From Paramacrobiotus metropolitanus (lineage: Eukaryota; Tardigrada; Eutardigrada; Parachela; Macrobiotidae): 64,000 nucleotides of DNA. Within the stretch, counting starts at the first letter, position 1, and every line of letters starts with the position of its first letter. This document shows positions 33,160 to 46,091 of the stretch, piece by piece. The position numbers were made by a program, and so were the translations under genes. The notes under the pieces were generated by a model, which saw nothing but the letters and a program-made list of their open reading frames with translations, was not told the origin of the DNA and did not search any database. Location: contig NW_026570223.1 in assembly GCF_019649055.1 (NCBI RefSeq), forward strand, positions 558,001 to 622,000, read 5' to 3'.

Positions 33160-34333
33160 TTAGAATTTCTGAGGAGTGGGAGCCTGAACGGGATTTCCGG
33201 TGGGCCCAGCAAACCCCGACGGATTAACCACCATCACCGGTTGTCCATACGGCATATTGTACACAGCAGCCGGTCCACCGGGATAAAATCCGGGCGACAC
33301 AGGAGGGGCCTGCGTGACCACGTACTGCACGGTGGTACCCTGGCTCGGCAGCTTGCACATATTAATCCCAGCGGCGATGGACTGTCCCAGACTGGCCACG
33401 AAGGCCATGAACTGAAAGGCCAGATTGGCTGACAGCAGTGCGTTGCCGACGTCGCGGTACCATCCGCCAAAGGGGCAGTAGAAGCCCTGACAGTTGAAGT
33501 CGAAGACGCCGGTCTGCAGAAACACCAGCAGGATGGTAAAAGCGACGGTCATGGTGATGGAGGAGATGGTGGACAGGATGCTCATGACCATGGACGTGAT
33601 GAGGTAACAGCGGCGCTCCACGGCGGAACGCCCCATCGGCAAGGGGCGTCCGCTGGCAATACCGAAGGCGCCCGTGATGACGAAGAAGATGCCGGTGTAG
33701 AATCCTGATCCGGCACAGGAGAAGATGATGGCATGATCCACAGTGGTGCTGAACGCTGTAATGCGGAGACTGTTTAGTCTGATCACACATCACTGTAGAA
33801 TTGCTAATCTTTGTTAATTGCTATCAATGCCATACCAAACAAATATCGACAATATCGTCGTCGCATGTTATCTTCGACTCAATATTTTTACTTTGTATTG
33901 TGCGGTGCAAATTAATACTGCGCTCATGCAAGAAAAAAATAATTTTATTGTGAGAAAACAACAAAGTCGCAATGTGAAATGCGCAGCAACTACTGCATAA
34001 AAAAAGGGAGTACGCTTTTAATACAACCATGTATCACCACAGTCTACACTCCAAATATTAAATATCAGGTTAAAATTGGACTAGTAGTGCTAGTAATAAT
34101 GATTTGCCGTATTCGCAGGATTTTGGCGGTGAGCTAAATGTTAATTTTAAATCAGTGCGGCATGGATTAATTTTCAGGCTTAGGTTTTTTTATTTTTTTA
34201 AGAATTACTTACAGACAATGTCGCTAATGATCAGGGCGGCACCGAAGATCAGCTGCATAATCCCGAATGTTAACACCGGCGCTGCATTGTGCAGGCGCGG
34301 GGCGGTGCCCAGATGGTTGTATGGTGGAGTCAT
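33160..34333 (-). CDS. four-TM MS4A/CD20-like protein 1
   Basis: Exons (minus strand) 34213-34333 and 33160-33755, phase-1 intron, 238 residues. TM1 (VLTFGIMQLIFGAALIISDI) ends at the intron; TM2 (GFYTGIFFVITGAFGIASG), TM3 (CYLITSMVMSILSTISSITM) and TM4 (LAFQFMAFVASLGQSIAAG) follow, with a short Cys-containing loop between TM3 and TM4 (FNCQGFYCPF). The G-x-x-Q-x-x-x-G TM1 motif, Y-x-G-x-F-F before TM2 and short cytosolic ends match the MS4A/CD20-like topology. The C-terminal 50 residues are Pro/Gly/Val-rich (QAPPVSPGFYPGG). Function in invertebrates unknown; membrane organiser or channel-associated roles are inference. Confidence 0.75.
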
Positions 34334-36336
34334 TCTCTAATAGGCAGCAAAAATCTCCACGGTCGGTGTAGCGTTTGAATACCACACTTCCGGGATCAGA
34401 CAATTGAATAATCTACCTAATTCGACAACCAGCACTTGCAAAATCTGAACGTGATCAGTGATGCGTCTTATAAGAAGAACGACGACGAGCGACTGTATAT
34501 TCCATGAGCTATATTGTCAGCGTATTCAAGGCCAGATATGATAATCATATGGTCCAGTCTAATTGTCCGATAGTTGATTTGATAAAAAGACGATGATTTC
34601 CTGTTCATTACGCGGGAAAAACAGAATTTTATGGCTTGAAATGACAACAAGCGTAGAGAAAATTGATATTTGCCGCTTCCATTTCCACACAGTAGTATCG
34701 ATATTATACATCGTAATTTTTGCCAATCAAGAAGATAATATTAACAGATAAGCTGAAAGCAGCGATTAGATAATTACTGTATATACGGTTAAATTAGCTT
34801 TTTGATTTCTTTTGTTAAGGTTATAGCAGCACTTTGACTTCGGGTACATAAGTAATTACTCGTATATACGCTGCGCCGGCTGCGGCAACGATAACGATGT
34901 TCAATGTTTGTACCAGTCATGCTATGAGGTCATCTGTTAGCACTCAGGAAACTTACGAACCAGAACGCATCTGCTAAATTGTAAGAGAGACAAAATCCTT
35001 AACTACAATTTTGCAAATAGTACAACTGCAGTTGGACTTCTTCCAGCTATGAAACTGTTCATCAGTTTCAAGGGTGATCGGTCTTGTTTATCAAACCGTT
35101 TAGGCATATTGCTTCTCTTATGCTTTAATCGTTCTTTATTTCATAATCTAATAATTCCACCTCAGTTGCGCTTGCATCGGGGGGTATACAACAAAATTTT
35201 AGTTTTAGAAGTTTAATCATAACTGTATACAAAGGTCACCCGGTGTTTCTGGAAGTGGTAAACTCACTTGCTTAAGTAAATCCAAGCATCCACAAGAAAG
35301 CATGCAGGAGTTGTGAGTAAATACTACGTGATCCTCTCTAACTTACATATAAAATTAAGATGAAGTCCTTTTTTTCTTTACGCGAGTCTTTCGTACCAGG
35401 TACGTTTTGTTCTCAAACAGCCACTTCCGGCAGGCCAACGGTCTGTTGATATTAGCGCTTGCACTTTGCACATTTCCCAATGAAAACCACCAAGCAATAT
35501 CTCAAACGAATAAAACAGGGCAAGAATTTTGATACCAAGCAGGTTGTTTTTTATGGGATGTACCGGAAAATCGAGTCATTTAAGTTTCTCGTAGGCAAAG
35601 CACAGGATTTGGACCAACGGTTTGGTTGCATTTTTTAAGCAGAAATCGTATGCTTCGTCTGCGACAAACAAAAATGGCTCTATTTTCTCTTGGATCTCGT
35701 AAAGGATAACCGGCTTGGTAGCGAAAATCTTGTTCGGTCTAGCCATCTATTATACACGTTCTAAAGAAACGGTTAAAGAATGGCACTGGAGCGCTACTTA
35801 CCTTATTCTTGTGTAACTGATTTTCAGTTTAGGTATTTGGGACCGGGGAATGCGAAAGGAAATTTTTATTTATACCGTGCAGTTTAATCACTTTAATGTG
35901 CTGTGAAACTCCATGAAGCTACTGTACTGACTGCACAAATCGATCAAACTTTTTCAACCTTTATAGCGTGCTACACAAGCAATAATTGACTCCGCATTCC
36001 CAGCTTTTGCATTGTCGCAGTGTTCCAAGATCTTTTGGATCACGATTTTTTAATAATGATTTAACATAATTTTTTAATAATACAACGCTTAACGTATATA
36101 AATTGTTCCACTTAGAAGTAACGTGAAATTTTGTAAAGTACGTAATACTGTGTAAATAATTCAATAGCATTCTTTTCAACACGGAACCTCATTGTCAAAG
36201 TGACCAAGTAGCATTGAAAGATACAAAATCTGTTTTCTGTACGAGTCTCTATGATTGGTCGTCCGGTCTTTTAACCGACCCGGCTTCAGTGACAAGATCA
36301 TCTGTTCGGCATTATTCCAAGTTTCCAATCACGAGC
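34334..36336. other. intergenic, little recognised
   Basis: A short cysteine-rich open stretch ending in a stop (CAGCGNDNDVQCLYQSC) lies at about 34870-34940 and might be a terminal exon, without further support. Otherwise nothing. Confidence 0.3.
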
Positions 36337-37143
36337 CTATTTTGGGGCTTCCGTTGCAGGTGGGCCCACTGGAATCGCGGCAGTGGACAATTTAGGCAGT
36401 CTACTGAGATTCTGCACCGACGCAACGGTCAGGCCGATGCCGACGATACAACCGCAGATATGGACTATTATAATAATTGCCCGTAATGCCTCGCTCCGTG
36501 TGAAGTCATGGTCAGTGATAATCTGCAGCAGAACAAGCAGCGCACCCCCATAAGACATTACGCTTAATGTCAGGCACAGGACGAGAAGCATATAGGCCAT
36601 AGCTCGCTCTCCCTTGACGAAAAACTTCCCAACACAGAAGATAATCGGTCCACACATCACGAACAGACAGCCCAAGTAGAAACCCAGTCCGAACGTTACG
36701 GTGATGCCAAGCCCGTTAGCTAAAACATAATACAACCGAATCCGAATGAAGCCACAAGATAACTGTACTTTCTTGGCAAATTCAAATTATACGGTACGGT
36801 TATTTTTTGGCACATAACTGTACAGACTGTATAAAGAGTCGAAAATACCATCATGGTTAAGTCTAACCAGCATATCTTCACACGCAAATGGCGCATGTTA
36901 TTTAGTAACGGATTTTCTATGCATCTGAACCGCGAAAAGATTTGTCGGAGTCACGATGAAGACAACTCTACATCTTTGAAAACCCTGTGCTTTTCCCACG
37001 CTATATAATCGCTTACCGATGCTATGGCAAATGATCATTCCTACACCTGCGGCAAGCTCCAAGATCCCAAATATCCTTAAAGGACGAGAATTATACAAGG
37101 CAATCTGCTCCACGGAAGGAGTTACCGGAGTGTAGGAAGTCAT
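36337..37143 (-). CDS. four-TM MS4A-like protein 2
   Basis: Exons (minus strand) 37017-37143 and 36337-36719, phase-1 intron, 169 residues. The ATG at 37143 begins MTSYTPVTPSVEQIALY. TM1 is LRIFGILELAAGVGMIICHS; the second exon opens ANGLGITVTFGLGFYLGCLF, then TM3 (MLLVLCLTLSVMSYGGALLV) and TM4 (IIIIVHICGCIVGIGLTVAS). The G-x-GFYLG motif groups it with the genes at 45349, 46814 and 49002. The TM3-TM4 loop is short and the C-terminus lacks the long Pro-rich tail of the genes at 33160 and 38559. Confidence 0.75.
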
Positions 37144-38558
37144 TTCCAAAGAAAACAAAATCCCTTCTCCGGAAACCAGCTATTGCCAAAAGCTCGTTAA
37201 GCTTTCGTTAAACGTTGACTCCTATAAAGAACAATTAAACCAACAGAATCCATTTCTCTCCGTAATTCCGTAAAAGCTATAGAACATTTGTTCGAAAATT
37301 TTCTATCTCGTGGCGGATTCATCATGCAGTGAAAAGTTTAACTGCATGTTTTGCTTGAATAGGAACACTTCGCAGTTTGCACTTTGCTGTACTCGCACAC
37401 TGTCAACACTTGTACACTGGGTCTTTCGGCAGCGCGTTTTCTGCACAACATTGCAGTGTCAGGCTACTGGATACCGGTACCGTTGGCACGGGCCGTAGTC
37501 TCCGTACATGTGCATACTGCATCATGCAAGCACACCATCCAGCCGGCAACATACAAATCGATGAAACACTGCGTTCTCGCAGTCTGTCGGCGACTCGGCA
37601 TGCTCATTAGTCATACGGACAATTTTCTCCCAAGACGCATAATGCAGATCGTGTACTGTACCACGGAGTATTTAGATAAACATTTAACCACAAATAACGG
37701 TCTTTTTATGTAAAGGCGTAAAGACTGCAATGAACTGTGCAAAACGTTTTTGGGATTACCGTATCTCTGTCTGCTGCTTTTTTTCTTGTCGATAAAACCA
37801 GCAAGCAGCAGTGCGGGTTTATGTCTAACCAGTTCAATAAACACTTGCTGAACAGACTTCGCAGTTGAATGAAGTATGAGAGATTATGGAATATGATATG
37901 CTGACAATGAGTGCTTGTTGAAAGATAACAAAATCTACTCTTTAGACGCGCGATCTTGCTGATTACTAGTCATAGGTATATTGTACAGTATACCGGCGTG
38001 TGTTTACGGGCTTTAATGCCACGTACTTCTCGATAATCGACTTTGTACAATAATTTTTATGCGCGGTAATTGTTGCTAATATTAGCGTGGATATTAGCCG
38101 GATGTATTATCGCGCACCAGTTATCGAGTACATTGTTTACGGCCGTCACCGGAAGTTGGTCAGATGAGCTGCTCGCGTGATATACTTAATGTTTCGCTTA
38201 TTGATACATTTGATAATTCCGTGCTGCTAATCGCTAAAGCACCAAGTCAGTACGGGTCACTGGACCGGATTCTGATTAATACATGACGACACAACTTTCA
38301 CCCGCTCGTCAGTCGTCATTTACTGGATTGTCGCAGAAATATTGTTGAAATGACCATATTTTTTAAATACAAAAAAACTCAAGAAAATTTACAGCTCACG
38401 ACAAACGGATTTTAACACGCTGCTGTGTGCATCAACGATAAAAAAGATGGTCAAGCACAAATAATCCTAGCATTGCGGTACTCGCTTGTAACATGCTCAA
38501 TTACGGTTGAGCTAAAAGATGCGCCCTACTAGTTTGACTTCGTTTAATAACCATTCTT
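37144..38558. other. intergenic, nothing recognised
   Basis: Spurious short frames only. Confidence 0.4.
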
Positions 38559-39531
38559 TCACGACTTTTGTACAACTGGCGCTGGGTCCGGGTTCACCAT
38601 TTGAACGGGCGGATCCGCCATCACTGCTGGTTGGCCGGGCACGAAATAGACAGGCTGTCCTGGCACCGTAGGATGGAACGGAACACCTTGTGGATAACCG
38701 TAGCCAGGCTGTACATACACCACTTGTGTTGCAGTTTTGCTTTTGGGCAGCTTGCACAGATTGATTCCAGCGGTGATTGCCTGGGCCAAACTGAATATCC
38801 ACATTACACTTTGGAATGCCAGGTGGGTGCCCATAATTGCTCGGCTATAATAACGGAAAACGTAACACAGACGTGAACTGTAATTATAATTGGAGGAGCA
38901 ATAATAACTGATGCGCCAAGCAGTAATATTGGAAAGTAAAACCGCGAGAACAATGACGAGAGCCGTTGCCATGATGGTGGACAATATACTCATGACCAGA
39001 GAGGTGATGAGAAGGCATTTCCGTGAGCGCGGTGAACGGCCCATCGCCAGAGGTCGCCCCGCTGCGATACCGAACGATGCTGTTATGATGAAGAAAACTC
39101 CGGCATAGAATCCCGAACCACCGGCACTAAATTCTACCGCAGAATACCAACTGATGCAGAAATCTGGAAAAAAATTTCCGTCACAATTCGCTTTCAGTGG
39201 TCTTACGGGCGTAATTAATTGTGATGGCCGTAAATTTCAAAGCAAAGAAACATCCTCGGTGTACCATGTATACGAGTACAGACAGATAATAGTATTTGCA
39301 AAGGAAAATTGTATAAAATGTTATGCAAACGCGGAATATATATAATTTTTTTGTTGTATAAATTTTATTGAAAGTGCTTATTAGGTACTGTAACTTACTG
39401 ACAATGTCGGTGATAATCATAAAAACTCCAAAAAGCAGCTGGAGTATGCCAAATGCCAAAACCGGTGTCCGATTGTACAGCCCCATAACCGGGGGCTGTT
39501 GGACAGGATATGCACCATAAGGAGCCGCCAT
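38559..39531 (-). CDS. four-TM MS4A/CD20-like protein 3
   Basis: Exons (minus strand) 39399-39531 and 38559-39163, phase-1 intron, 245 residues. TM1 is PVLAFGILQLLFGVFMIITD; exon 2 includes GSGFYAGVFFIITASFGIAAG, RKCLLITSLVMSILSTIMAT and AFQSVMWIFSLAQAITAG. The extracellular loop has two Cys (YYCSSNYNYSSRLCYVF). The tail is Pro/Val/Tyr-rich (VQPGYGYPQGVPFHP). It is the closest relative of the gene at 33160 (shared GRPL.MGRS and INxCKLP). A TATATAT box lies about 80 bp upstream of the start, and an upstream ATG at 39602 is out of frame. Confidence 0.78.
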
Positions 39532-39951
39532 TTCTGTTCTAGTAGAGAAAGCTGCAGTATAGCAGTGCTAATCCGTGCAACGAACCACCACTGGTTCATC
39601 ATTGTTACGATATATATGCAGACAAACTCGCTCGTACTTGCGTGAGTAGTAGATTAGGCAACAATTACTTTGATAATCGCGTCGATAACATTGTTAAGTT
39701 CAGTAGGTACTGATTCTTCTAGTAACATTTTACGTTGCACGTTATCGACAAAACACCATATACATAGTACATACTTGTTTTATCCTTGTTAACCGGGATT
39801 TCTATTACAGCGTAAACGTGATGGTAAACGTTTGGGTCTATGAATAATGAATAATGCTCATATTTCGGGCTAATGAGGTAGCAGTTAGCAGTTAAACACA
39901 TAAAGTAAAATTAAATAACTGCTTGTTTTGAATTGCTACTCCCGCAGTCTC

Positions 39952-40080
39952 ATCAGTTTATTCTGGACATTATCGGCGGAATTGTCGCCGGGGGGACGAC
40001 AGTAACGGCCCTGCCAAGTTTTACTATAAATTGTGATTCGACTGATGGAGATCGACTTTCTTCCTCTGCTCCAGTCACCG
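39952..40080 (+). pseudogene. inverted relic of an MS4A-like second exon
   Basis: The plus strand encodes LDIIGGIVAGGTTVTALPS, clearly like LDIVGVIVAVGSTVTAAVN of the gene at 45349, and a following DSTDGDRLSSSAPV like its PSTPDGAIQLTPSASAP. The rest of the gene is missing. All other members lie on the minus strand, so this is an inverted, truncated copy. Confidence 0.55.
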
Positions 40081-41106
40081 ACAAATATGAGCTTGTGTTT
40101 AGCTCTTTACTAATTACTGGGCGTGTTTGTATGCGCATAATCCTTTAATGCGATAACAGTAACCCCAGTTTTAATACGTACTTTTTACCTCACTAAGGGT
40201 ATTTTTAACCCAAATGAACCGTTTGGATATATGTTTAAAGTAGTTAACAATCTTTTATAGATGGGTTTGCATTGGCAATTGTCTGGCACACATCATGCAA
40301 ACAGTCCCTTTGATAATTAATCGTGCACCCTATGGAGATTTCCGATTGTGGAATATTTATACGAAACAATCGCGAAACCCTTCATGACATCAGAGGTTAT
40401 CAAACTAATAAAAGCTTGAAAGTTAACAAGACAAGCTTGTCTGCACAACCAGCGTTGATGTGGCGCTGTGTACATTCGGCAAAAGCCCAGTACAGCATGC
40501 ATTTTGTTCCCATTGCGGCAACCGGCTGGCTCACTGGGCGTTTGCAGTGACCTTAGAGAATGTGATCTACATACCGAGTAATGACTACGGTTAGGCATAT
40601 ACCTCACAAACATGATATATATCTCATAAATAATGACTACAGCTTGCCGGAATAGTTTTCAATTCTTTAAACCAGCCCTTTGTTCAGGCTTCTTATTTAA
40701 AGGAGCCAACAGCGTTTGTTTGCTCGTAGGAAACGGTTAAAATAACCTGAAACAGGTGCAGCTGATGAGTTCTGACGCGCAGGAACAAAGTACACCGGAG
40801 CAAAATATATAAAAATGTGAGCGACACATTTTTCGGTTATCGGTGTGCTCTCTTTGCTAATCACCGAAGCATATTCACGTCGATCGTCACTAGAAATTCT
40901 TAAAACCCGGACTGCGATCATCAGTCTCCGTACGGTCTGCATTCGTAACCCTTACACTTCAACGGGCATTAACAAAAATTAATGAGCCTTAATTATATTC
41001 CACGGTTGGATTCGAAAGAGAGGAAAATTTCAAATTACAGGCATGAAAGATTTTTCACGTTTACATTTTCCAAGTTTAAAGCTTCTTATGATTATAATAA
41101 AATTAT

Positions 41107-41398
41107 CCTACAGCAAGTGTACGATTTTACGTCATACTCGTACTGTGTTTGTATTGATCAGCATGTTGCTGTTGGATGTTGTGTTCATCAAAATTAATGC
41201 TAACAACGATTGTTTTTTTGGTTCTACAGCCAGCTGTAGATGCATGGTTCTACAGCCACCTACAGCAAGTGTACGATTTTACGTCATACTCGTTCTGTGT
41301 TTGTAATGATCAGCATGTTGCTGTTGGATGTTGTGTTCATCAAAATTAATGCTAACAACGATTGTTTTTTTGGTTCTACAGCCAGCTGTAGATGCATG
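41107..41398 (+). repeat. 152-bp tandem duplication
   Basis: 41107-41246 is repeated at 41259-41398 with only about two base differences (gtactg/gttctg, gtattg/gtaatg). Each copy contains an open stretch MLLLDVVFIKINANN followed by three Cys. No gene could be assembled around it. Confidence 0.8.
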
Positions 41399-41852
41399 AT
41401 GCCGGCTGCCATCATAAATATAATGAGTCATCTTTTGGCAACTTTCAACATTCAAGTCAAATCCTGAAAGAATCCGATTGCAGGCAAAATCTACTGCTTC
41501 TACGTATAACTTGTATCGCGAAAATTTTACTAAACATTACCGCTATCTGGATGGGGAGCATTATTCGATTTTGAAAAACAATACTTCAAATTTATATCAG
41601 CAAGGGAAATGCCAGAAACTTGGAATCTTTAAGCTGTAAAAAGGCTTAACAAAGTGCATTTAATACTCGAGAAGAATTAAAGACGCTTGTATATACTGTA
41701 TATGTCTCTTTTATAAATCTTTTCACCATGCACAAGGTAAACTAAAGTAATTCATGCTGAGCATATAATTTGTACAAAGCAGGAGCCATTACTACACAGA
41801 ACTTTGTTAAATTTTGACGCCTTGAGAAAATAATAAGCAGTTGCAAACCAAT

Positions 41853-42997
41853 TTACGCAGCCGCTGCTTCAGGTGCAGCCGCTGCTTCTGATGCTGCTGC
41901 ACCGGAAACCGCATTGTCCACCCAGACCCAGTTTCCGTTGGGACCCGACGCGCTGCCCTGGTTGGCTCCTTTGCCGGGGGTATCGAAGAGGACTTCGCTG
42001 GTATACAGGCGACGGTTACCGAAGTATTCATCTTTGATGAAGCTGTTAAGCAAAAACTCGGTTAATTCATTTTGTTGAAAAAAATTTCATTAAATACCCT
42101 TACGCATCACAGTCAACGTTGAACCAGTAGTCGCAGATGAGGGTGATCGGGTTGAAGAGGGTTCGGTTGACACAGATGTAGCTGGTCATGTTGCCGTTTG
42201 GGTCACAGCGATGGAATGTCTGGCATTTGGTAGCGGGATCTTAGTAATTAAATTCTTATACATGCACAGCTTAACTGTTTATGTACCTAATAATCAATGA
42301 AAGTCCTTGTAAACACACATAACAGCGTTCGCTTTGCTGTCAGTTGGTATCTTGTACTACAGTATAAGAGCCAGAATTTACTGGAAATTTCTATGAACTT
42401 GAAACGCTTTAGCTAACTGGTAAGTACTAAAAGTTTGAAACGGTTTTAGAAATGTTCCGGAAACCAAAACTTTTTTTCCAAGCTGCATTTAGAAAGCTTT
42501 GGAAGATGCTGGATTTTATAAAACTATCAAAAGCTTCACAAACTGAATCTCGAATTAGAACATATTTTCTAAAAAATAAGGATGTATAACATACAGCCGC
42601 TGAGCCGCGTAAAGTTTGTATAATACGAGTATTTTATATATGCATATGATGCATATGATATATGTATAGAAAATACATTTACGTAAAATGAAAATTACGA
42701 TTATCGACCATCACTAACACTGCATAAAGATTAAATCGTAAACTTACCTGCATAATAACCCGGGTATTGTTTTTGGTCACAGGTAAAGCTGGGCGCCGGA
42801 ATATCGTACTCGGATCGTTCCGGCCATACAACATCTCGCTGTGCCAAGAGAGCGTAAATTTCGGGATTGGTCAGCACCTTCGTCCAGTCGAAGACATACT
42901 GATGGCTGAACGTCGCTCCACTACTGGCCTTGGCCTTGACCGTCTTCTGCGCTAATGCCGCGCCAAGCAGAGCGAATACGGCTACCAGTTTAAGCAT
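41853..42997 (-). CDS. chitin-binding peritrophin-A (CBM14) protein, Ala-rich tail
   Basis: Exons (minus strand) 42748-42997, 42104-42239 and 41853-42042, 191 residues; introns phase 1 and phase 2, all GT-AG. Signal peptide MLKLVAVFALLGAALA. The CBM14 domain spans exons 1-2 (about residues 71-128): FTCDQKQYPGYYAD, KCQTFHRCDPNGN, YICVNRTLFNP and LICDYWFNVDC, giving the six-Cys pattern with the aromatic residues that stack on chitin. After it come KDEYFGNRRLYTS and a C-terminus of Ala with Glu/Pro (AAAPEAAAA). Proteins of this kind sit in cuticle or gut lining and bind chitin. A TATA-like stretch lies 30-45 bp upstream of the start. Confidence 0.88.
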
Positions 42998-45348
42998 GGT
43001 GCGATTTTACACAGGCTGTATAAATAATATACAAGGAGAAGCTTTTCGGTATATTTCGACTAGACTGGATAGCTGACATTTTTCGCATGTAGAGATCGTG
43101 GTATTTTATACTAACAAAAAGCCATGGCACATGTCTCTGTTCCTCCAAATTTGGCGGCAGACGGTCAGTCGAGCGTTCGAGCCATCCAAGTAATGCGCTC
43201 AGGGCATCACCGGATCTGGCTGCCAAGCCGCCGTTAATTGAATGCGAATTATGCAAGCGTAAAAAGAGCTTCTTAAGAATGCAGATTGCAATCAATGTAC
43301 TTAAGTCAACGGTACAGTTATTAGTTGCACACTGTGGTGATCAAACTTAAATGTGGATGATCAATGCCCGCAATGAACGGCAAGGTCGAAATCACAATTA
43401 ATTAATTAGCCATAACGTAACATGCATTTGGCTCTCAGTTAGGTAAAGTGTATTAAACCTGCTCTCTGATCGAAAGGAAAAAGCTAATAACTGCCGTAAA
43501 AAGTCTTTTCAGGCATATGTGTTTCAATACATTGTTATTCGATAAAGTAAGATTTTCTACCAAAAATGATGTCCATCAGTGCTAACGGTTGGCGATGCTT
43601 TAAAAATCAGGAAAATTTAGTTAGAAACAATAGAAAGATCAAGGACAAGTAAAATATTTCCTCGAGCGAAACCACTTGAACTGCTTGAAGTTTTTCTATA
43701 AAAGGTGGTAATAATTTCAAAGAGCAGTTGTAAAATGCAAATTAGGTTCAGTTTATAATGATTTTAGAATTGTTGCTGCACAACTCCAAGAAGAAGCACC
43801 GATACGTTGTTTTAATTATGTCTTACCGCATGCGTATGTGTACATGGCGGATACCTGTTCATGACTTTTAAAATGTTAACGAAAGCCATTTTGTCAAATA
43901 TTTTTGACAAATCTCGGAGATAATAAATCTATTGTAACAGATTTTCGTCGTAGAAGATGATATTAACGATATCTTTCCGTTTAAGCAGAGCGACTGAAAA
44001 TTCTGGCACTGGCAGTATTGTGGAACACAATGCAGATGCATTTTTAGTACAGTGCAGCGGTTTATCTGAATGGTTCTCTCTGTTCTACTCGTGAACTTCA
44101 AAAGCGTATTGGCGTATTGTGTAAGCTGGAATCGTTTTTATTTAGCACAAAGTAGTATATGAATGCACAAATGCACAACGACATCGTACTTGATTACTGT
44201 AATATTACATTGTATTATTTTGGACATTAAGCGCTAGCGCAATGCGGCTTTGGCTGGAGCTAACTGGCACAAAATGATCTGCGGGACAATCTCATGCAAG
44301 AGACGTTTGCCCTTAATTTCAACAACTATGCCTTTTTACGAAGGGACCACTAAAGTAAATCAAACGGGGGGTCCAGCGAGGTAGCTTACCAGGGTACAAA
44401 TACGGGATAAACGTTCCGTTGCCGAACAAAGTGATCTGGACCAAAACCCACATCGCTATCAACAGGGTTTGAACGGTGACCTTTCTCAAGTCGTATCGCC
44501 ACATACATTCGGTTCGTTTGGTGTTGTACATAAGCATCGCGAATTGGATGCTTGTAGTGTTGCACAATATATGTACATGCCTTATGTCAACGTGTGTGCC
44601 TTTTTTGGTATGCATATGGTTTACCGGCAAATTTATAATGATGTCAATTAAATTCGTTACAAATAAGGTTGACGGCTACGTTTGAGTTGTGGAAATTGTT
44701 GTGGTGAACTTTCCGGTAATATTCAAGCACACATATTCGTTGAGGAAAACGATTCGATGGAGATGTATAAAGTTTTGTTGTCAGAAAAACTGTTCGTGTA
44801 ATTTCAAATTAAAGGAGGCCACCAAGCTTCAAGTTGCAAAGGAAAACAAACAGCATTTGTTGTGTTTGCAACTTAGCACTATCAACTATCAGGGGGATCA
44901 TAAAGTTCGGACCATTTGCACTAGTATACATCCATAAGCGCTTTGATCATGATCGTGCAGCGCTCTCACTATAGCGGAATAAGCGGATGCATACAGTGGC
45001 TTAATATTTTTTTGAGTCGCTGAAATGTACATGTACACATGAAAATTTAATGTACACTTTATCAAAGACGTTACAGTTTCGTAAAATATATGCACGCACA
45101 CTGCGTACATGTTGTGAACCATGTGTGTAGAGCACACGTATTTTTTTGCTTTTTTTGTTAAAAGCAAGAACAGAATCCTTTAACATATTCAATATCCATA
45201 TTTAATATTTAATCTGAATAAAAACAACGGTAGTTATTGTGTAGCAAACTGTATGCCAGCTAGCAAAAAAAATTGTAGTTTGAGCTGCATTAACCCCATT
45301 AGAAAGTATGCCATACAGAGTAGTGCGAAACTCAAGCGCTACATGAGA
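42998..45348. other. intergenic with one candidate first exon
   Basis: On the minus strand 44390-44504 opens with ATG and runs MWRYDLRKVTVQTLLIAMWV... to a gtaagc donor (phase 1). It looks like the signal-anchor exon of a membrane or type II protein, but I could not find the following exon. The remainder holds only spurious frames. Confidence 0.25.
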
Positions 45349-46091
45349 CTATTTCCTGGAGATCGGAGCAGAGGCAGAGGGCGTCAGCTGAATTGCACCA
45401 TCCGGCGTACTCGGCAGTTTACATAAATTAACCGCGGCTGTTACGGTCGACCCCACGGCGACAATAACACCGACAATGTCCAAGGCCAAACTGGCGCTCG
45501 ACAACGCCGACCGTTGCTGATGGTACTGGGCACATTCGGCAGAAAATCCCGTCATTGTCATATTGGCCGAGGTTTCCCGCGACCACATTCTTCCGTTTCG
45601 AGGGTCACATGGAGTACCTGTACTGTTCGAATGGAACTCGCTGTTAAATGCGGACATCAACAGGACAAACAGCGCACGCAAAAACGTAATTATGCTTAAC
45701 ATCACGCATTTGAAGAGGAGGAAGTTGACGAAGCCACGTTGACCCTTGACCAGAAACATTCCCACAGCGAAAATAATTAGTCCAACTAGAAAGAATACAG
45801 TGCCCAAATAAAAGCCCCATCCGAGCGTGCCGATGAGACCGATGCTGTACCCTACAACGCTACATTAACGGCCAACTGTAATAGAGTACTGGAAATCGAA
45901 AAATTAGCAAACAGCTAAGGATGCGGATAGAAAATTACGAAGGGTATTTTTTGTATGCACTTACAGATGCTGTTGCAGATTATCAGTCCAATGCCAGTTA
46001 AAAACTGCAGGATGCCGAATATCCATAAAGGACGAGGACAGAACAAAGCAACTCCGTCGGTGGCAGCAGGAACCAGGGAGTAGGTAGCCAT
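45349..46091 (-). CDS. four-TM MS4A-like protein 4
   Basis: Exons (minus strand) 45965-46091 and 45349-45851, phase-1 intron, 209 residues. TM1 PLWIFGILQFLTGIGLIICN; exon 2 starts WYSIGLIGTLGWGFYLGTVF, then TM3 (FKCVMLSIITFLRALFVLLM), a longer extracellular loop with two Cys and probable N-glycosylation sites (NSTGTPCDP, NMTM), and TM4 (LALDIVGVIVAVGSTVTAAV). Ends in a Ser/Pro tail after NLCKLPST. The first residue start MATYSLVPAATDG resembles those of the genes at 46814 and 49002. Confidence 0.78.

Noticed and set aside
33362-33793. 143-codon His/Arg-rich minus-strand frame
   Set aside because: Shifted frame within the first MS4A-like gene, whose TM segments fit the other frame.
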